This document shows positions 9,167-17,614 of a stretch of DNA of 64,000 bases, piece after piece. Numbering within the stretch: the stretch's first letter is position 1; the number at the start of each line of letters is the position of its first letter. Under the pieces are notes generated by a model. That model was not told where the DNA came from, did no database searches, and was given only the letters and a program-made list of their open reading frames with translations. The stretch covers positions 22,190 to 86,189 of the forward strand of contig PHBH01000005.1 in the NCBI GenBank assembly GCA_002840535.1, in the 5' to 3' direction. The DNA is from Deltaproteobacteria bacterium HGW-Deltaproteobacteria-15 (lineage in GTDB: Bacteria; Desulfobacterota; DSM-4660; Desulfatiglandales; HGW-15). A program made the position numbers and the translations under genes.

Positions 9167-9328
9167 CTTCTTCTGACTTCTGTCTTCTGTCCTCTGTCTT
9201 CTGTCTTCTGACCTCTGACCTCTGACCTCTGACCTCTGACCTCTGACCTCTGACCTCTGTCCTCTGTCTTCTGTCCTCTGTCCTCTGTATTCTGTCTTCT
9301 GTCCTCCGACCTCTGACCTCTGTCTCCT
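9167..9328. repeat. Heptamer tandem repeat tract (CTGTCYT / CTGACCT units)
   Basis: About 160 bp of 7-nt units (CTGTCTT, CTGTCCT, CTGACCT) fills the space between the second carrier protein and the adenylation enzyme. It stays open in one minus-strand frame and mimics an N-terminal coding extension. Related tracts lie at 47622-47806 and 49862-49903. Confidence 0.9.
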
Positions 9329-9334
9329 ACCCGG

Positions 9335-9694
9335 TTATCTTCCAGCCTGTTTGCTCCGGACGAGTTCGACAATGCGGTTTACGGTCTCGAACCTTTCCGG
9401 CTCAAGTTCCTCCTCGCTGAAGTAGATTCCAAATCCCTCATCCATGAAACTGATCAACTTCAGTATGGAAAGGGAATCGAGAATCTGATTCTCCAGCAGG
9501 GACTCCTCGTCCGAGATACCTTCGTGAAAACCGCTCTCCGCCAGTTCCTCGAGCATGAATCGCCGCACCTTTGCCCGTATTGCCACAATCGCCAGATCCT
9601 GAGACACGCGAGAACTCTCCTGCCCTTCGAAGTTCGAATCCGGAGAGGGCCGAAGCTCTTCCGCAACAACCCTTCCCTGCCCCATGAAGTTCAT
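9335..9694 (-). CDS. Acyl carrier protein-like protein with N-terminal extension
   Basis: 119 aa, with AGGAGG just upstream of ATG 9694. The carrier fold is in residues about 36-115, with the phosphopantetheine serine at Ser74 in NQILDSLSILKLI. A roughly 35-residue N-terminal extension rich in polar residues is not part of the usual ACP. It is the first gene of the acyl module (ACP, ligase, ACP, KAS III, GNAT, GNAT, exosortase). Two carrier proteins in one module suggest two different loaded groups or a donor/acceptor pair. It is separated from the ligase only by the heptamer tract. No membrane segment is present. Confidence 0.82.
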   Translation of the reverse strand: MNFMGQGRVVAEELRPSPDSNFEGQESSRVSQDLAIVAIRAKVRRFMLEELAESGFHEGISDEESLLENQILDSLSILKLISFMDEGFGIYFSEEELEPERFETVNRIVELVRSKQAGR

Positions 9695-9863
9695 AAACCC
9701 TCCTGCTCCGAAATGCCTTTCGGGGCGATTCCCCCGCCGCCGATCGGTTCCGGACTGATGAAGTCCTCAGCAATCAAGGCAAGACCGATTTCCTTGCCAC
9801 CCCCCTGAAAAGATCCTTGAAACCGCCATTTCCCAATGCAAGCCCCACGGCCGCAACCAAATC

Positions 9864-9959
9864 CCGCCACCAAGACACAAAGACACCAAGAGAAATATTG
9901 TGGTTTTCTTTGTGTCTTAGTGCCTTTGTGGCAGATCTTCTCTGCAAATTGCAGAGAAG
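9864..9959. repeat. Periodic inverted repeat plus palindrome
   Basis: Left arm 9864-9895 (CCGCCACCAAGACACAAAG and onward) is imperfectly complementary to 9903-9934 (CTTTGTGTCTTAGTGCC and onward). An 11-bp perfect palindrome follows directly: CTTCTCTGCAA 9937-9947 against TTGCAGAGAAG 9949-9959. The spacer 9695-10177 contains this, the hairpin at 10073, and no gene that I can see. Confidence 0.8.
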
Positions 9960-10072
9960 TTTCGTAGCAGGAATATTGCGTGGAGACTCAGCGGCGTGTC
10001 TGAAAGACGTCGATACGACTCTTCTTGAAGGTCTGTAGCGTAATGAGAATCAGGAAAGACAGGTGGTGAATT

Positions 10073-10110
10073 CCCGGCCTCATCTCCGGAGATCCGGAAA
10101 CGAGGCCGGG
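10073..10110 (-). terminator. Hairpin downstream of the beta-helix gene
   Basis: A 9-bp perfect stem, CCCGGCCTC (10073-10081) and GAGGCCGGG (10102-10110), encloses a 20-nt loop that can itself pair (TCCGGA). It lies about 68 nt past the stop of the beta-helix gene. There is no T-run on the minus strand, so it may be a processing or stabilising hairpin rather than an intrinsic terminator. Confidence 0.45.
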
Positions 10111-10177
10111 AGCATTGCAGGATGATGTTCGGGTTTTTGTCCTTACCGGCTGCCCGGAAGCCGGGTTTGTGTTCCGG

Positions 10178-11560
10178 TTACTGTATCCGCAGGCTGCCCG
10201 GAGCGCTCGGAGGAGCTACGACGGTCCCGCCACCATCCTTTATCAGCGGATGGGGATAGGCCAAGGGCGTATACCCCGGTTTCTGCTTGTCGTTGAAGTA
10301 GTCGCGGTTCAGTTTGAGGTGCCCGGCTCCCGTGTGGACCACGAAATTGGGATTGGCGCCGCCGGTGCCGCAACCCTCCTCGCAGACGTTATCCCATTCA
10401 TAAACAGGAGAGGAAGCCTGGATGCCGTCATCGGAACCGTTGTAGGTAATCCCGATCTGGTCACGGCAAGGCCAGCCGGTTCCATCGGTGTTCCCGTCGA
10501 TCTGGATAGCTTGTCCCATGCCTTGGGGACAGGACCCGCTGCTCAGGGGATTCTGGTCTCCATTGAAAGTCGAACAGATGTATTCAGGCTTTGTATCGCA
10601 TGAATTCAGCCATGGATTTCCCGACCCTGTACCGCCGGAGCGATACTCGGAGATGATGAAAGGAGAGCCGCTGTTCCCGGCGTGAAATATGAATCGGTTG
10701 CCGTGAATGACGCCTGCGCCGCCGCGCAAGTTCAAGGGCACCCAAACGAGGTCATCGTACTCGAAGGTATTGTTGTAGATCTCCCAGGAAAATGTGCCGC
10801 GTGCGTTGTACGACTCTGCCCCGTGATGGCCTGCGAAACCGTTTCTGATGGTATTGTGCCTCACAACGTACCTGGCTCCGGAGCGGGCATCCCAGACAGG
10901 GCTTGTGCTCCCCTGGGTGAACTTGTCATATTGTATGTCGTTGGATTCTATGTATACGGCATTTGCCGTCCCGAGAGACAACGGCCTCTTCCATGCGTTG
11001 CTGCCGGCATCATAAGGCGAGCAGAAAGTGTTTTCGTAGGGTCGGACGAACCAATGGACAGGCTGCGGGCCTGTGACGCGGCAATTGTCAACCACCCCGT
11101 AGGTATAGCCGTCTACCCCGATCATGCCGGATCCACCTGAAGTGCTCTCGAAGTGGATGTTGTCGATCCGCCAGGCTCTGGAGGTTCCAAATATTCGAAT
11201 GATAAAGCTGCTGTAACCGTTGCCGCCGGGAGATCCCCTGAAGGTCATGCCGCTGATGCGGAAAAACTTGCCATTGACTCCATTGATATTGAACGCGTTC
11301 ATGTTGTTGCAGGTGATGACGGTTTTCCCCATCCCTGCACCGAGAACGGTCACAGCCTTGTTGGTGATGGTAACGGTGGAGGACCAGGTCGCGCTGCCGG
11401 CAGGAACCGTGACCGTATCGCCTTCGCCTGCACTGTTGACTGCCGCCTGGACATCGGCTTGAGAACTGCTTTTTGCGGCGATTGTTGCACAATTCCCCTC
11501 TGTGCCGAAGGTGAGCAAAAACAAACCGGTGGCCAAAAACAGAAATCTGAAATAACTCAT
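10178..11560 (-). CDS. Secreted right-handed beta-helix repeat protein
   Basis: 460 aa with an N-terminal signal peptide (hydrophobic residues 5-18, probable cleavage after NCA near residue 25) and an AAGGAGG ribosome-binding site. The body shows repeating N-I/V-x-F/I-x rungs (NAFNINGVNGKFFRISGMTF, IDNIHFES, VYIESNDIQY, VVRHNTIRNG, EIYNNTFEY, GVIHGNRF), typical of parallel beta-helix carbohydrate-binding or polysaccharide-lyase-like proteins. No catalytic family can be named. It ends SAPGSLRIQ without a PEP-CTERM tail. It is the only clearly secreted non-enzymatic protein in the EPS locus and has its own sigma-54 promoter candidate. It may bind or modify the exported polysaccharide. Confidence 0.8.
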   Translation of the reverse strand: MSYFRFLFLATGLFLLTFGTEGNCATIAAKSSSQADVQAAVNSAGEGDTVTVPAGSATWSSTVTITNKAVTVLGAGMGKTVITCNNMNAFNINGVNGKFFRISGMTFRGSPGGNGYSSFIIRIFGTSRAWRIDNIHFESTSGGSGMIGVDGYTYGVVDNCRVTGPQPVHWFVRPYENTFCSPYDAGSNAWKRPLSLGTANAVYIESNDIQYDKFTQGSTSPVWDARSGARYVVRHNTIRNGFAGHHGAESYNARGTFSWEIYNNTFEYDDLVWVPLNLRGGAGVIHGNRFIFHAGNSGSPFIISEYRSGGTGSGNPWLNSCDTKPEYICSTFNGDQNPLSSGSCPQGMGQAIQIDGNTDGTGWPCRDQIGITYNGSDDGIQASSPVYEWDNVCEEGCGTGGANPNFVVHTGAGHLKLNRDYFNDKQKPGYTPLAYPHPLIKDGGGTVVAPPSAPGSLRIQ

Positions 11561-11689
11561 TCAAACCCTCCTTGCTGATATGGTCCGGATACAAGGACCG
11601 CCGTGCTGGGAGCCGCTGAGGTGTTCGCCCCGGATCATCCGGGCGGATTCACCGATGCAGCAGGTCTTCGCATGGACATCCAGGGGAAA

Positions 11690-11705
11690 AGCAAGATGCA
11701 TACCA
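11690..11705 (-). promoter_or_regulatory. Sigma-54 (-24/-12) promoter candidate for the beta-helix gene
   Basis: The minus strand reads TGGTATGCATCTTGCT, with GG and GC separated by exactly 10 nt. It fits the TGGYAYG-N4-TTGCW consensus. Transcription would start near 11678, leaving about 118 nt of leader before ATG 11560. In known exosortase/EPS systems the PrsK-PrsR pair controls genes through sigma-54, which makes this site plausible. The rest of the 11561-11864 spacer shows nothing else. Confidence 0.5.
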
Positions 11706-11864
11706 GTCGTGAGGTTCCCAAATACTGCGGAATTACGAAGGGTTCCCTTGCCCGCCCCCAAAAGCACGATACCGTGCGTATACGGCAGGATTCATTCAGT
11801 CTAATAAAATGTACCAGAGAGCCCGGGAAGTTTCACTCCGGCTGCGAGGCGGTCTGACAGGGAA

Positions 11865-13421
11865 TCATGCCCGGCTCCCCTGGCGCAGCCCGCCTATTGA
11901 CTCCCTCAGGATCCCAAAGAAATCTGCGATCGGCTTCGTGCCCTGATTTATTACAACCGTAAACACCAGGTACAGGAGCACGCAAATCGATGAGCCCGCG
12001 AAAACCCGGAGAGCGTAAACTTCAAAAGACGGGGCCGGCGGAATGATATTCTTCAGAAAGACCCATGTGGAGAGTCCCGCCATAAAGGATGACGCATAGC
12101 ATCTCCATGTGGCATGGAGAACCGATACCACTCGCAATCCTATGGGTTTTCCCGCATACCATATCCCGGGCAGCGCCAGAACATGGATGGCAACCACCCG
12201 GCCCAGCGCAACGCCGGGCGCGCCATACGGAAGGCCGGCTATGAAAAATCCGGCTGTCACCACGAATGCGACAATGCTCCAGCGAAGCCAGTTGTCCGCC
12301 CTCCCCAGTGACAGATGCAGCCAGCCATGGGTGGAGTAGATCATGAAAACACCGGCGCTCGGGGCAAAGACGGTGAAGATCAAACCCGCCTGCTCCCAGT
12401 TGGGGCCGAGCAGCAGCAGGATCAAATCGTAGCCGATTACAGTCAGCAGAGCGCTCAGGGGCATCCCCAGGAATGCGACCAGCGAAAGCGCTTTTAAATA
12501 AGCATGGCGGTAACGCTGCGGATCCTGGCGGAGCCGGCTCAATGCCGCAAGGGAAACATTGGTGAGAGGCACGGTCAACTGACTGGCCGGCAGTGCAAAG
12601 AGGGTATAGGCCCGGTCGTAACTGCCGAGAGACTGTGTCCCCAGAAATCTGCCTATCAGGACTTTGTCGAGGTTCCTCTGAAAATAGGTCATTGCAAATG
12701 TGCCATAGGTGCTTACGGCATACTTCAACAGGCTTCCCATGCCGCCGGCCCATGCGGGGAGTCCGGGACGCCAGCTGCACAGTATCCACCCGCCCAGGCT
12801 CAGGAGAAAGGTAAACAAGACCTGTCTCGCCACAAGCGCCCAGTAGCCGAATCCGTTCAAGGCAAGGCCGATCGCCAGAGCATAGCTCAGTATCAAGGCT
12901 GCCAGTTCGCTCCCCACCGCGGCGTGAAATTTCATGTTCCGCTTCAGAATGGCAATGTGCTGCGTCGAGAGCCCGGCAAAAAGGATGGATAAAGCCATGG
13001 CAACGGCAATCGGGATCAGCTCAGGTTCTCCATAGAACCCTGCGATCACCGGGCCGAGGGCCATGAAGACGAGAGCCAGCAGGCCGCTGCACGCAAGATT
13101 TATCCAGAAAAGCGTATTCACCTGCCCATGCCGCAGATCGTCCTTCTGGATAATCACTTCCGTAAATCCGTTCACGCCGAAGTTCATCAGCAGAACGCTG
13201 AATGCGGCCACCATGAGGACCAGTCCAAAATCATCCGGTTTCAAGAACCTCGCCAGAATGATGCTTCCAATAAGCTGGCTGATATCCGCACCGATCTGAG
13301 CAGTGAGGGTAACCGCCGCCCCGGCGACGGTCTTCCTTCTCAGATCCTCTTTCACCCGGGTGGTGCTGAAGTGTCTCTCATTATCGGAAACTCTCGTTTC
13401 GTCCGTTTCAGATCTATTCAA
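11865..13421 (-). CDS. Polysaccharide flippase / exporter (Wzx- or WzxC-like)
   Basis: 518 aa with about 12-14 membrane segments across residues 35-500. The start is TTG at 13421, with GGAGGG spaced correctly; no ATG suits the N-terminus. The N-terminal motif GSIILARFLKPDDFGLVLM and the segment LDKVLIGRFLGTQSLGSYDRAY are characteristic of the polysaccharide transporter (PST) family in the MOP superfamily. These flip undecaprenyl-linked repeat units across the inner membrane. It directly follows the O-antigen ligase-like gene (54 nt gap), the usual pairing of flippase and polymerase/ligase in Wzx/Wzy pathways. Confidence 0.88.
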   Translation of the reverse strand: MNRSETDETRVSDNERHFSTTRVKEDLRRKTVAGAAVTLTAQIGADISQLIGSIILARFLKPDDFGLVLMVAAFSVLLMNFGVNGFTEVIIQKDDLRHGQVNTLFWINLACSGLLALVFMALGPVIAGFYGEPELIPIAVAMALSILFAGLSTQHIAILKRNMKFHAAVGSELAALILSYALAIGLALNGFGYWALVARQVLFTFLLSLGGWILCSWRPGLPAWAGGMGSLLKYAVSTYGTFAMTYFQRNLDKVLIGRFLGTQSLGSYDRAYTLFALPASQLTVPLTNVSLAALSRLRQDPQRYRHAYLKALSLVAFLGMPLSALLTVIGYDLILLLLGPNWEQAGLIFTVFAPSAGVFMIYSTHGWLHLSLGRADNWLRWSIVAFVVTAGFFIAGLPYGAPGVALGRVVAIHVLALPGIWYAGKPIGLRVVSVLHATWRCYASSFMAGLSTWVFLKNIIPPAPSFEVYALRVFAGSSICVLLYLVFTVVINQGTKPIADFFGILRESIGGLRQGSRA

Positions 13422-13475
13422 GAACCCTCCGTTCTCCGCAGGCCCACCCCCGAAGTCACCTTTGCGGTTTTCGGT

Positions 13476-14864
13476 TCAGCGGTTTCCCCCCGCACTTCCT
13501 GCAAGCCTGCATGCCGGGACTCTCCTTATTCTTTTCACCAGGGGCTGAGCCTGTACCGCCGGTCTGGGCTGGTAGTCCAGACAGCAGAAAAAGAAGACGA
13601 ACCAGATCAGCCCGGTCTTGAATGCCGCTTCCGAAAAGTTGTAGAGCAGGGCGGTGAGGAAAAGGGCCATTCTCAGGCTGCCGATGGGATCACCCGACAT
13701 TATCTTCAACAGGATGTTCTTGTACCCTGTCAGGATCATCAGAGAGAGCAGGACCAGGCCGATAATCCCCAGGTTGAGGTAGATTTCAATGTAGCCGTTG
13801 TGGGCCTGGTTGAGACGCGAGGAGTAAACGTCCCACATTCTCTGAGCCCTGTCTCCCAGCCAGAAACTCTCGTAGCCGCTCCCGACAAGCGGGTTCCTGG
13901 CCATGGAGATCACGTCGCTCCAGATATCCACTCTTCCGGTAAAGGTCATGTCCCGACCCAATGCCGTTATGACGGCCTCGCTTAACCCGAAGAGCGCCTC
14001 GAGTGTTCCGAACAGCAGGAGAACGATTGCCAGGTAGACGCCGAACCGGCCGATGTTCTGTTTAATTTCCGACAATTCGAGGATCAACAGGATTGCTGTG
14101 CCCAGAATGAAGCATACGAGGGAAGTGGCGCTGTCCGCCATCCTGAACAGATAAGCGATCATGGCCAGAATCACGATGTTTACCAGCAAGGTGTTGGAGC
14201 CTCTTTCAACGGTTCCCCTCCTGACCGCCAGCAGATCCCACACAAAGAATACCCCGTAGACGAAGCAGAGCGCGCCCAGCATGTTCTTGTTCCCGGTCAC
14301 CCCTGTGAACTGCTGGCCCCCTGACGTGGTGTAGCTCCTTCCGAATTCCGGGAAATACTTGATCAGAACGATGGAGATGGGAATGAGCAGTATGGCGGTT
14401 TTCCTGAAAACCCATCTCAGGGCCTCGACCGGGTCATCGTCGGTGAGGAGCAACATGACCATGACCAGCAATCCCGCACCCTTGACCCATCTCTTGAAGG
14501 AGACGAGAGCGTAATCGGACCAGAGAACGCTGAGCGCCGCATAGAGGAAAAAAAGAATGATCAGTTTATTGTTCTGCTGAACCCATTCCCAGTTGACACT
14601 TCTCCTGAAAATCGCGAGCATCGCCAATACAAGAAATCCTATGAAGATATTCCTGTCGAACGGGCTCCCTTCCAGATAATCGTCCGGGGATACGACCTCG
14701 ATTCCAAGATTGAACCACGAGGACACCGCCCTTGTGGCAATCATCGCGACGTAGGCCACGATCAACCATCTTGCAAAGGAACCACCGCCCTTTTTTTGCC
14801 GATCGATGACGAAAAGGAAAAGAGTGAAGCCGATACACAACCAGAGGGCAGCGAATTTCATCAT
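13476..14864 (-). CDS. O-antigen ligase / Wzy-type polymerase family membrane protein
   Basis: 462 aa with about 10-12 membrane segments. A large periplasmic loop near residues 310-370 contains WSDVISMARNPLVGSGYESFW followed by LNQAHNGYIEIYLNLG. This G-x-G-x-x-S-F and H-N pattern is the hallmark of the Wzy_C / O-antigen ligase domain, where the His and Arg residues act on the lipid-linked donor. It probably polymerises EPS repeat units, or ligates them to an acceptor. It lies 9 nt after the asparagine-synthase-like gene. Polymerase and ligase cannot be told apart from sequence alone. Confidence 0.85.
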   Translation of the reverse strand: MMKFAALWLCIGFTLFLFVIDRQKKGGGSFARWLIVAYVAMIATRAVSSWFNLGIEVVSPDDYLEGSPFDRNIFIGFLVLAMLAIFRRSVNWEWVQQNNKLIILFFLYAALSVLWSDYALVSFKRWVKGAGLLVMVMLLLTDDDPVEALRWVFRKTAILLIPISIVLIKYFPEFGRSYTTSGGQQFTGVTGNKNMLGALCFVYGVFFVWDLLAVRRGTVERGSNTLLVNIVILAMIAYLFRMADSATSLVCFILGTAILLILELSEIKQNIGRFGVYLAIVLLLFGTLEALFGLSEAVITALGRDMTFTGRVDIWSDVISMARNPLVGSGYESFWLGDRAQRMWDVYSSRLNQAHNGYIEIYLNLGIIGLVLLSLMILTGYKNILLKIMSGDPIGSLRMALFLTALLYNFSEAAFKTGLIWFVFFFCCLDYQPRPAVQAQPLVKRIRRVPACRLAGSAGGNR

Positions 14865-14873
14865 AGCCGTTCC

Positions 14874-16742
14874 TCAACGGGGCGCGAAGCGGCCCCGGGC
14901 TCGTTCGTTCAGATTTACGAAATCATCCACAAACAGCCTGTGGACCAATTCCACGCTCAGGATTTTGTCAAGCTCGTTGAGGTAGTTCTCGTCGCCGCGA
15001 ATATGTTTGTGGACCATCCCCTCCAGCCGCTTCGGGTTCAGAAACGGTCTTCCGAGCGTCCGTTTATCCAGGACCATTTCCCGGAGATAGCCGGCCAGTT
15101 CACTCTGAAACCATCTCCGGAACTGATGGAATTTATAGCGGCCCATGAGGAGTCTTTCGTAATGCAAACGTTTCAAAGCCTTGTCCCACCTGGAAAGCCA
15201 TCGGGGCATCCCATGCCCGCAGTAATACTCCATCCTGAATGCGGTCTCATGGAAGGCCCGGTGCAGCCATGAGAAGGCCGGCCCGGATTTTCCCGCCGCG
15301 CCCCTGTCCGTCCTGATTTCCAGGAGCCCGGGCTTTGCCTCTCCGATCACCTGCAGGGAGACCCTGTCGGAAGAAAGATCCTCTTTTCTCGCCCTGTAGA
15401 CGAGTCCTGCAAAATCCTTATCCATATAAGGAGTGCGCTGTGTAAGTTGCGACTGCTCAACGGCCAGCCGCCCGAACCCTTGCCACGGCGCCTGCCTGAA
15501 AAGGGAAAAGGTGAGGTTCGGCACCCGGCCGATCCGTGCAAACGTGCCGGTTGCATCTTCGATATGTTTGTAGAAATCCGGATTGAAAGTCTGCATGTAA
15601 GGCAGATAGGCCTTGAACGCCCTGGCCCCCCTGAGGAGCTCGCTCCCCCAATTGCCGGTCAACCTGACCGGGGCGATCTCTCGTGCCTTTGCATTGAGAT
15701 AGAGCTCGTAAGACCCGCAGGCGCTCAACCCCCCTTCGGAGATGTACACCGTCCTCAGCGCCTCCTCGGGAAATCGCGAGAGGAATTCCTCCCCCAGGCG
15801 AAGCACCGTGTGTTCCTGGCTGCATGCTCTTGCCACTTGCCGGCTGATACTGACGTCGAGGCTGTCGCGATTCTCGCTTCCGAAGGTGAAACAGGGGAGT
15901 CTTGCCGACTTTCCATCCACAAAGGCCATGATTAATCGGGAGTCCAGCCCTCCTGTGAGGGATACCGCCACAGGTTGTCTTCCCTGCAGATATCTGGGGA
16001 TGACACGAGTAAGGTTTTCTTTCAACTGCCGGCAGAACTCCCCGCCTTCCAGGGGCTCGCTGTTCTCCCATTCTTCCGGAGTGAAGTACCGCTTTCTTTC
16101 CCAGCCCCCGGACCGCAGACAGGTCCATGCCGAGCCGCCGGGAAGGATTTTCAGGTTTTTGAAAAGCGATCGATTCTCAAGAACGCAGCCGCAGCTGAAA
16201 TACTCCCCGAGGGCTACCGGATCGATTTCCCGCAGTTCAGGGCAAACCCTGAGGAGGGACTTGGCCTCCGAAGAGAACAGAAACCCTTCCTGATTTTCGT
16301 GGTAATAGAGGCGATGGCTTCCGAACCTGTCGTTGAAGAGAGTTACCCGGTTTTCCCGGAGATCCACGATAACTCCGCTCAGCAGACCGTTCAGCTCTCT
16401 GAAGAACCCGCCCGGATCTTCCTCGTAAAGATGAACCAGAGCGGTGGCGTCCTCTTCGTTGAACTCATGTCCCCTGGATTTGAGCGCACGCAGTTCGCTT
16501 CGATCAATGAAGTTCTCTCCCGACACGACCATGAAGACGTTTCTTTCCTCGTTGGCGACAGGCATGCAGTCGGAAAAGGACCCTTCGTGGCAAACCCAGC
16601 CCGCATACACGCCCAGTTCTTCGTTCGCATAGAGGCCGCTTCTGTAAAACGGCTCATGGAGCATGGTCCCGATCATCGCCGATAACCTCCTTCGACAACG
16701 ATCAGGGGGAAGTCCGCTGATCATTCCGACGATACCGGGCAT
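14874..16742 (-). CDS. Asparagine synthase-like protein lacking the glutaminase cysteine
   Basis: 622 aa from ATG 16742, with AAGGAG overlapping the stop of the gene before. An in-frame extension to 17090 would overlap that gene and is rejected. The N-terminal class-II glutaminase-like domain starts M-P-G-I-V-G, whereas active enzymes start M-C-G-I. The nucleophile is therefore replaced by Pro. The C-terminal synthetase domain has the PP-loop VSLTGGLDSRLIM (family SGGxDS) near residue 255. Exosortase loci usually encode an intact amidotransferase of this family. Here it could use free ammonia, or an amino group on another substrate, to make an amide or aminoacyl-like adduct. It sits between a FemAB-like gene and the O-antigen ligase. 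Confidence 0.82.
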   Translation of the reverse strand: MPGIVGMISGLPPDRCRRRLSAMIGTMLHEPFYRSGLYANEELGVYAGWVCHEGSFSDCMPVANEERNVFMVVSGENFIDRSELRALKSRGHEFNEEDATALVHLYEEDPGGFFRELNGLLSGVIVDLRENRVTLFNDRFGSHRLYYHENQEGFLFSSEAKSLLRVCPELREIDPVALGEYFSCGCVLENRSLFKNLKILPGGSAWTCLRSGGWERKRYFTPEEWENSEPLEGGEFCRQLKENLTRVIPRYLQGRQPVAVSLTGGLDSRLIMAFVDGKSARLPCFTFGSENRDSLDVSISRQVARACSQEHTVLRLGEEFLSRFPEEALRTVYISEGGLSACGSYELYLNAKAREIAPVRLTGNWGSELLRGARAFKAYLPYMQTFNPDFYKHIEDATGTFARIGRVPNLTFSLFRQAPWQGFGRLAVEQSQLTQRTPYMDKDFAGLVYRARKEDLSSDRVSLQVIGEAKPGLLEIRTDRGAAGKSGPAFSWLHRAFHETAFRMEYYCGHGMPRWLSRWDKALKRLHYERLLMGRYKFHQFRRWFQSELAGYLREMVLDKRTLGRPFLNPKRLEGMVHKHIRGDENYLNELDKILSVELVHRLFVDDFVNLNERARGRFAPR

Positions 16743-16744
16743 GG

Positions 16745-17614
16745 TTACTCCTTCGCCATTCCAAACTTGAGGGAATACCACCTTTTCCTCAGCCCCTGGG
16801 CATGTTCCACCATCCCCACGGGCAGGATGCCCGATACCCCCCGGTACAGCTTGAAACGGCATGCGATCCGGCCCACCATGGAGAGGGGCGCGTAATACCT
16901 GGGCACTTTCATCTCCACGCACCCGTTGTTCCGTTTGAACTCGCCGAGTCCCCCGGCACTCCATGTCCCATAGAGGAGATACCGAATCCCCTTTTCCGCA
17001 CAGAACTCGACCGCCTTCGCCAGCAGCGCATTCTGCGGCGACTTGTCCCTGTGCCGGATCATTGAGACCATTCCAAAAGGCACCACCCATCCTTCGCCAT
17101 GTCCCAGTTGAATGAATCCGATCAATTCCTCTTTGAGGTATGCCCCGATCATGGTGCAGCGACCCTTCTCCCTCGAAAACTCCGCTTTCATATCCTCGGC
17201 GCTCTTGCCATAGTGCATGTACGGTCTCCCCTGGCGGACCGGGGTTTCGTTGATGATACCGGTGACGCCGGCCACGAACTCATCGTCCAGGGAAACCACC
17301 CTGACCTCGACACCCTTGCCTGCTGCCTTCTTGATTGCTCTCTTCGCGCCGTTATTGATCTGGTGACGGAGCCAGTTCTCATAGCCGGCGACCGGGATCA
17401 CTGCCAGGGACTCCCACTCCATGGGATAGGAAAACCTCGGCTCGGTTTCCCCGACCTTCTGTCGGAAAGTGAAATAGTCGGCCCCGGATCCCGCCCGGGC
17501 GAGCTTTTCGATGAACCTCCCCGGCTCGGGCAGCCAGTTCAGCCACTCATTTTCCAGGCTCGCTCTTTTGACGACCCTCCCTGCGATCCGCACCGGGTAC
17601 TCATCAATCATCAT
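16745..17614 (-). CDS. FemAB/GNAT-fold protein of the EPS locus
   Basis: 289 aa from ATG 17614, which overlaps the upstream TGA and has AGGGGG 8 nt before it. A GTG at 17623 is a weaker alternative. The core resembles FemAB-type acyltransferases: NNGAKRAIKKAAGKGVEVR (a basic helix before the second domain), then MHYGKSAEDM, EELIGFIQLGHGEGW and LYGTWSAGGLGEFKRNNG, matching the beta4 to C-terminal signature of the Acyl-CoA N-acyltransferase fold. FemAB proteins transfer amino acids from aminoacyl-tRNA. Relatives in EPS loci have unproven substrates. It forms a tandem with the next FemAB gene, suggesting sequential additions. Confidence 0.7.
   Translation of the reverse strand: MMIDEYPVRIAGRVVKRASLENEWLNWLPEPGRFIEKLARAGSGADYFTFRQKVGETEPRFSYPMEWESLAVIPVAGYENWLRHQINNGAKRAIKKAAGKGVEVRVVSLDDEFVAGVTGIINETPVRQGRPYMHYGKSAEDMKAEFSREKGRCTMIGAYLKEELIGFIQLGHGEGWVVPFGMVSMIRHRDKSPQNALLAKAVEFCAEKGIRYLLYGTWSAGGLGEFKRNNGCVEMKVPRYYAPLSMVGRIACRFKLYRGVSGILPVGMVEHAQGLRKRWYSLKFGMAKE

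Noticed and set aside
9167..9328. Possible CRISPR array
   Set aside because: The units are 7 nt and contiguous without spacers, and no cas genes are present. The same applies to the tracts at 47411-47806 and 49711-49903.
9133..9372. N-terminal extension of the adenylation enzyme (EDRGQ-type residues)
   Set aside because: It is the translated CTGTCYT/CTGACCT heptamer tract. The adenylation domain starts normally at ATG 9132, which has its own ribosome-binding site.
10178..10240. Hidden PEP-CTERM tail of the beta-helix protein by frameshift
   Set aside because: The three frames beyond the stop contain no PEP motif or hydrophobic helix.
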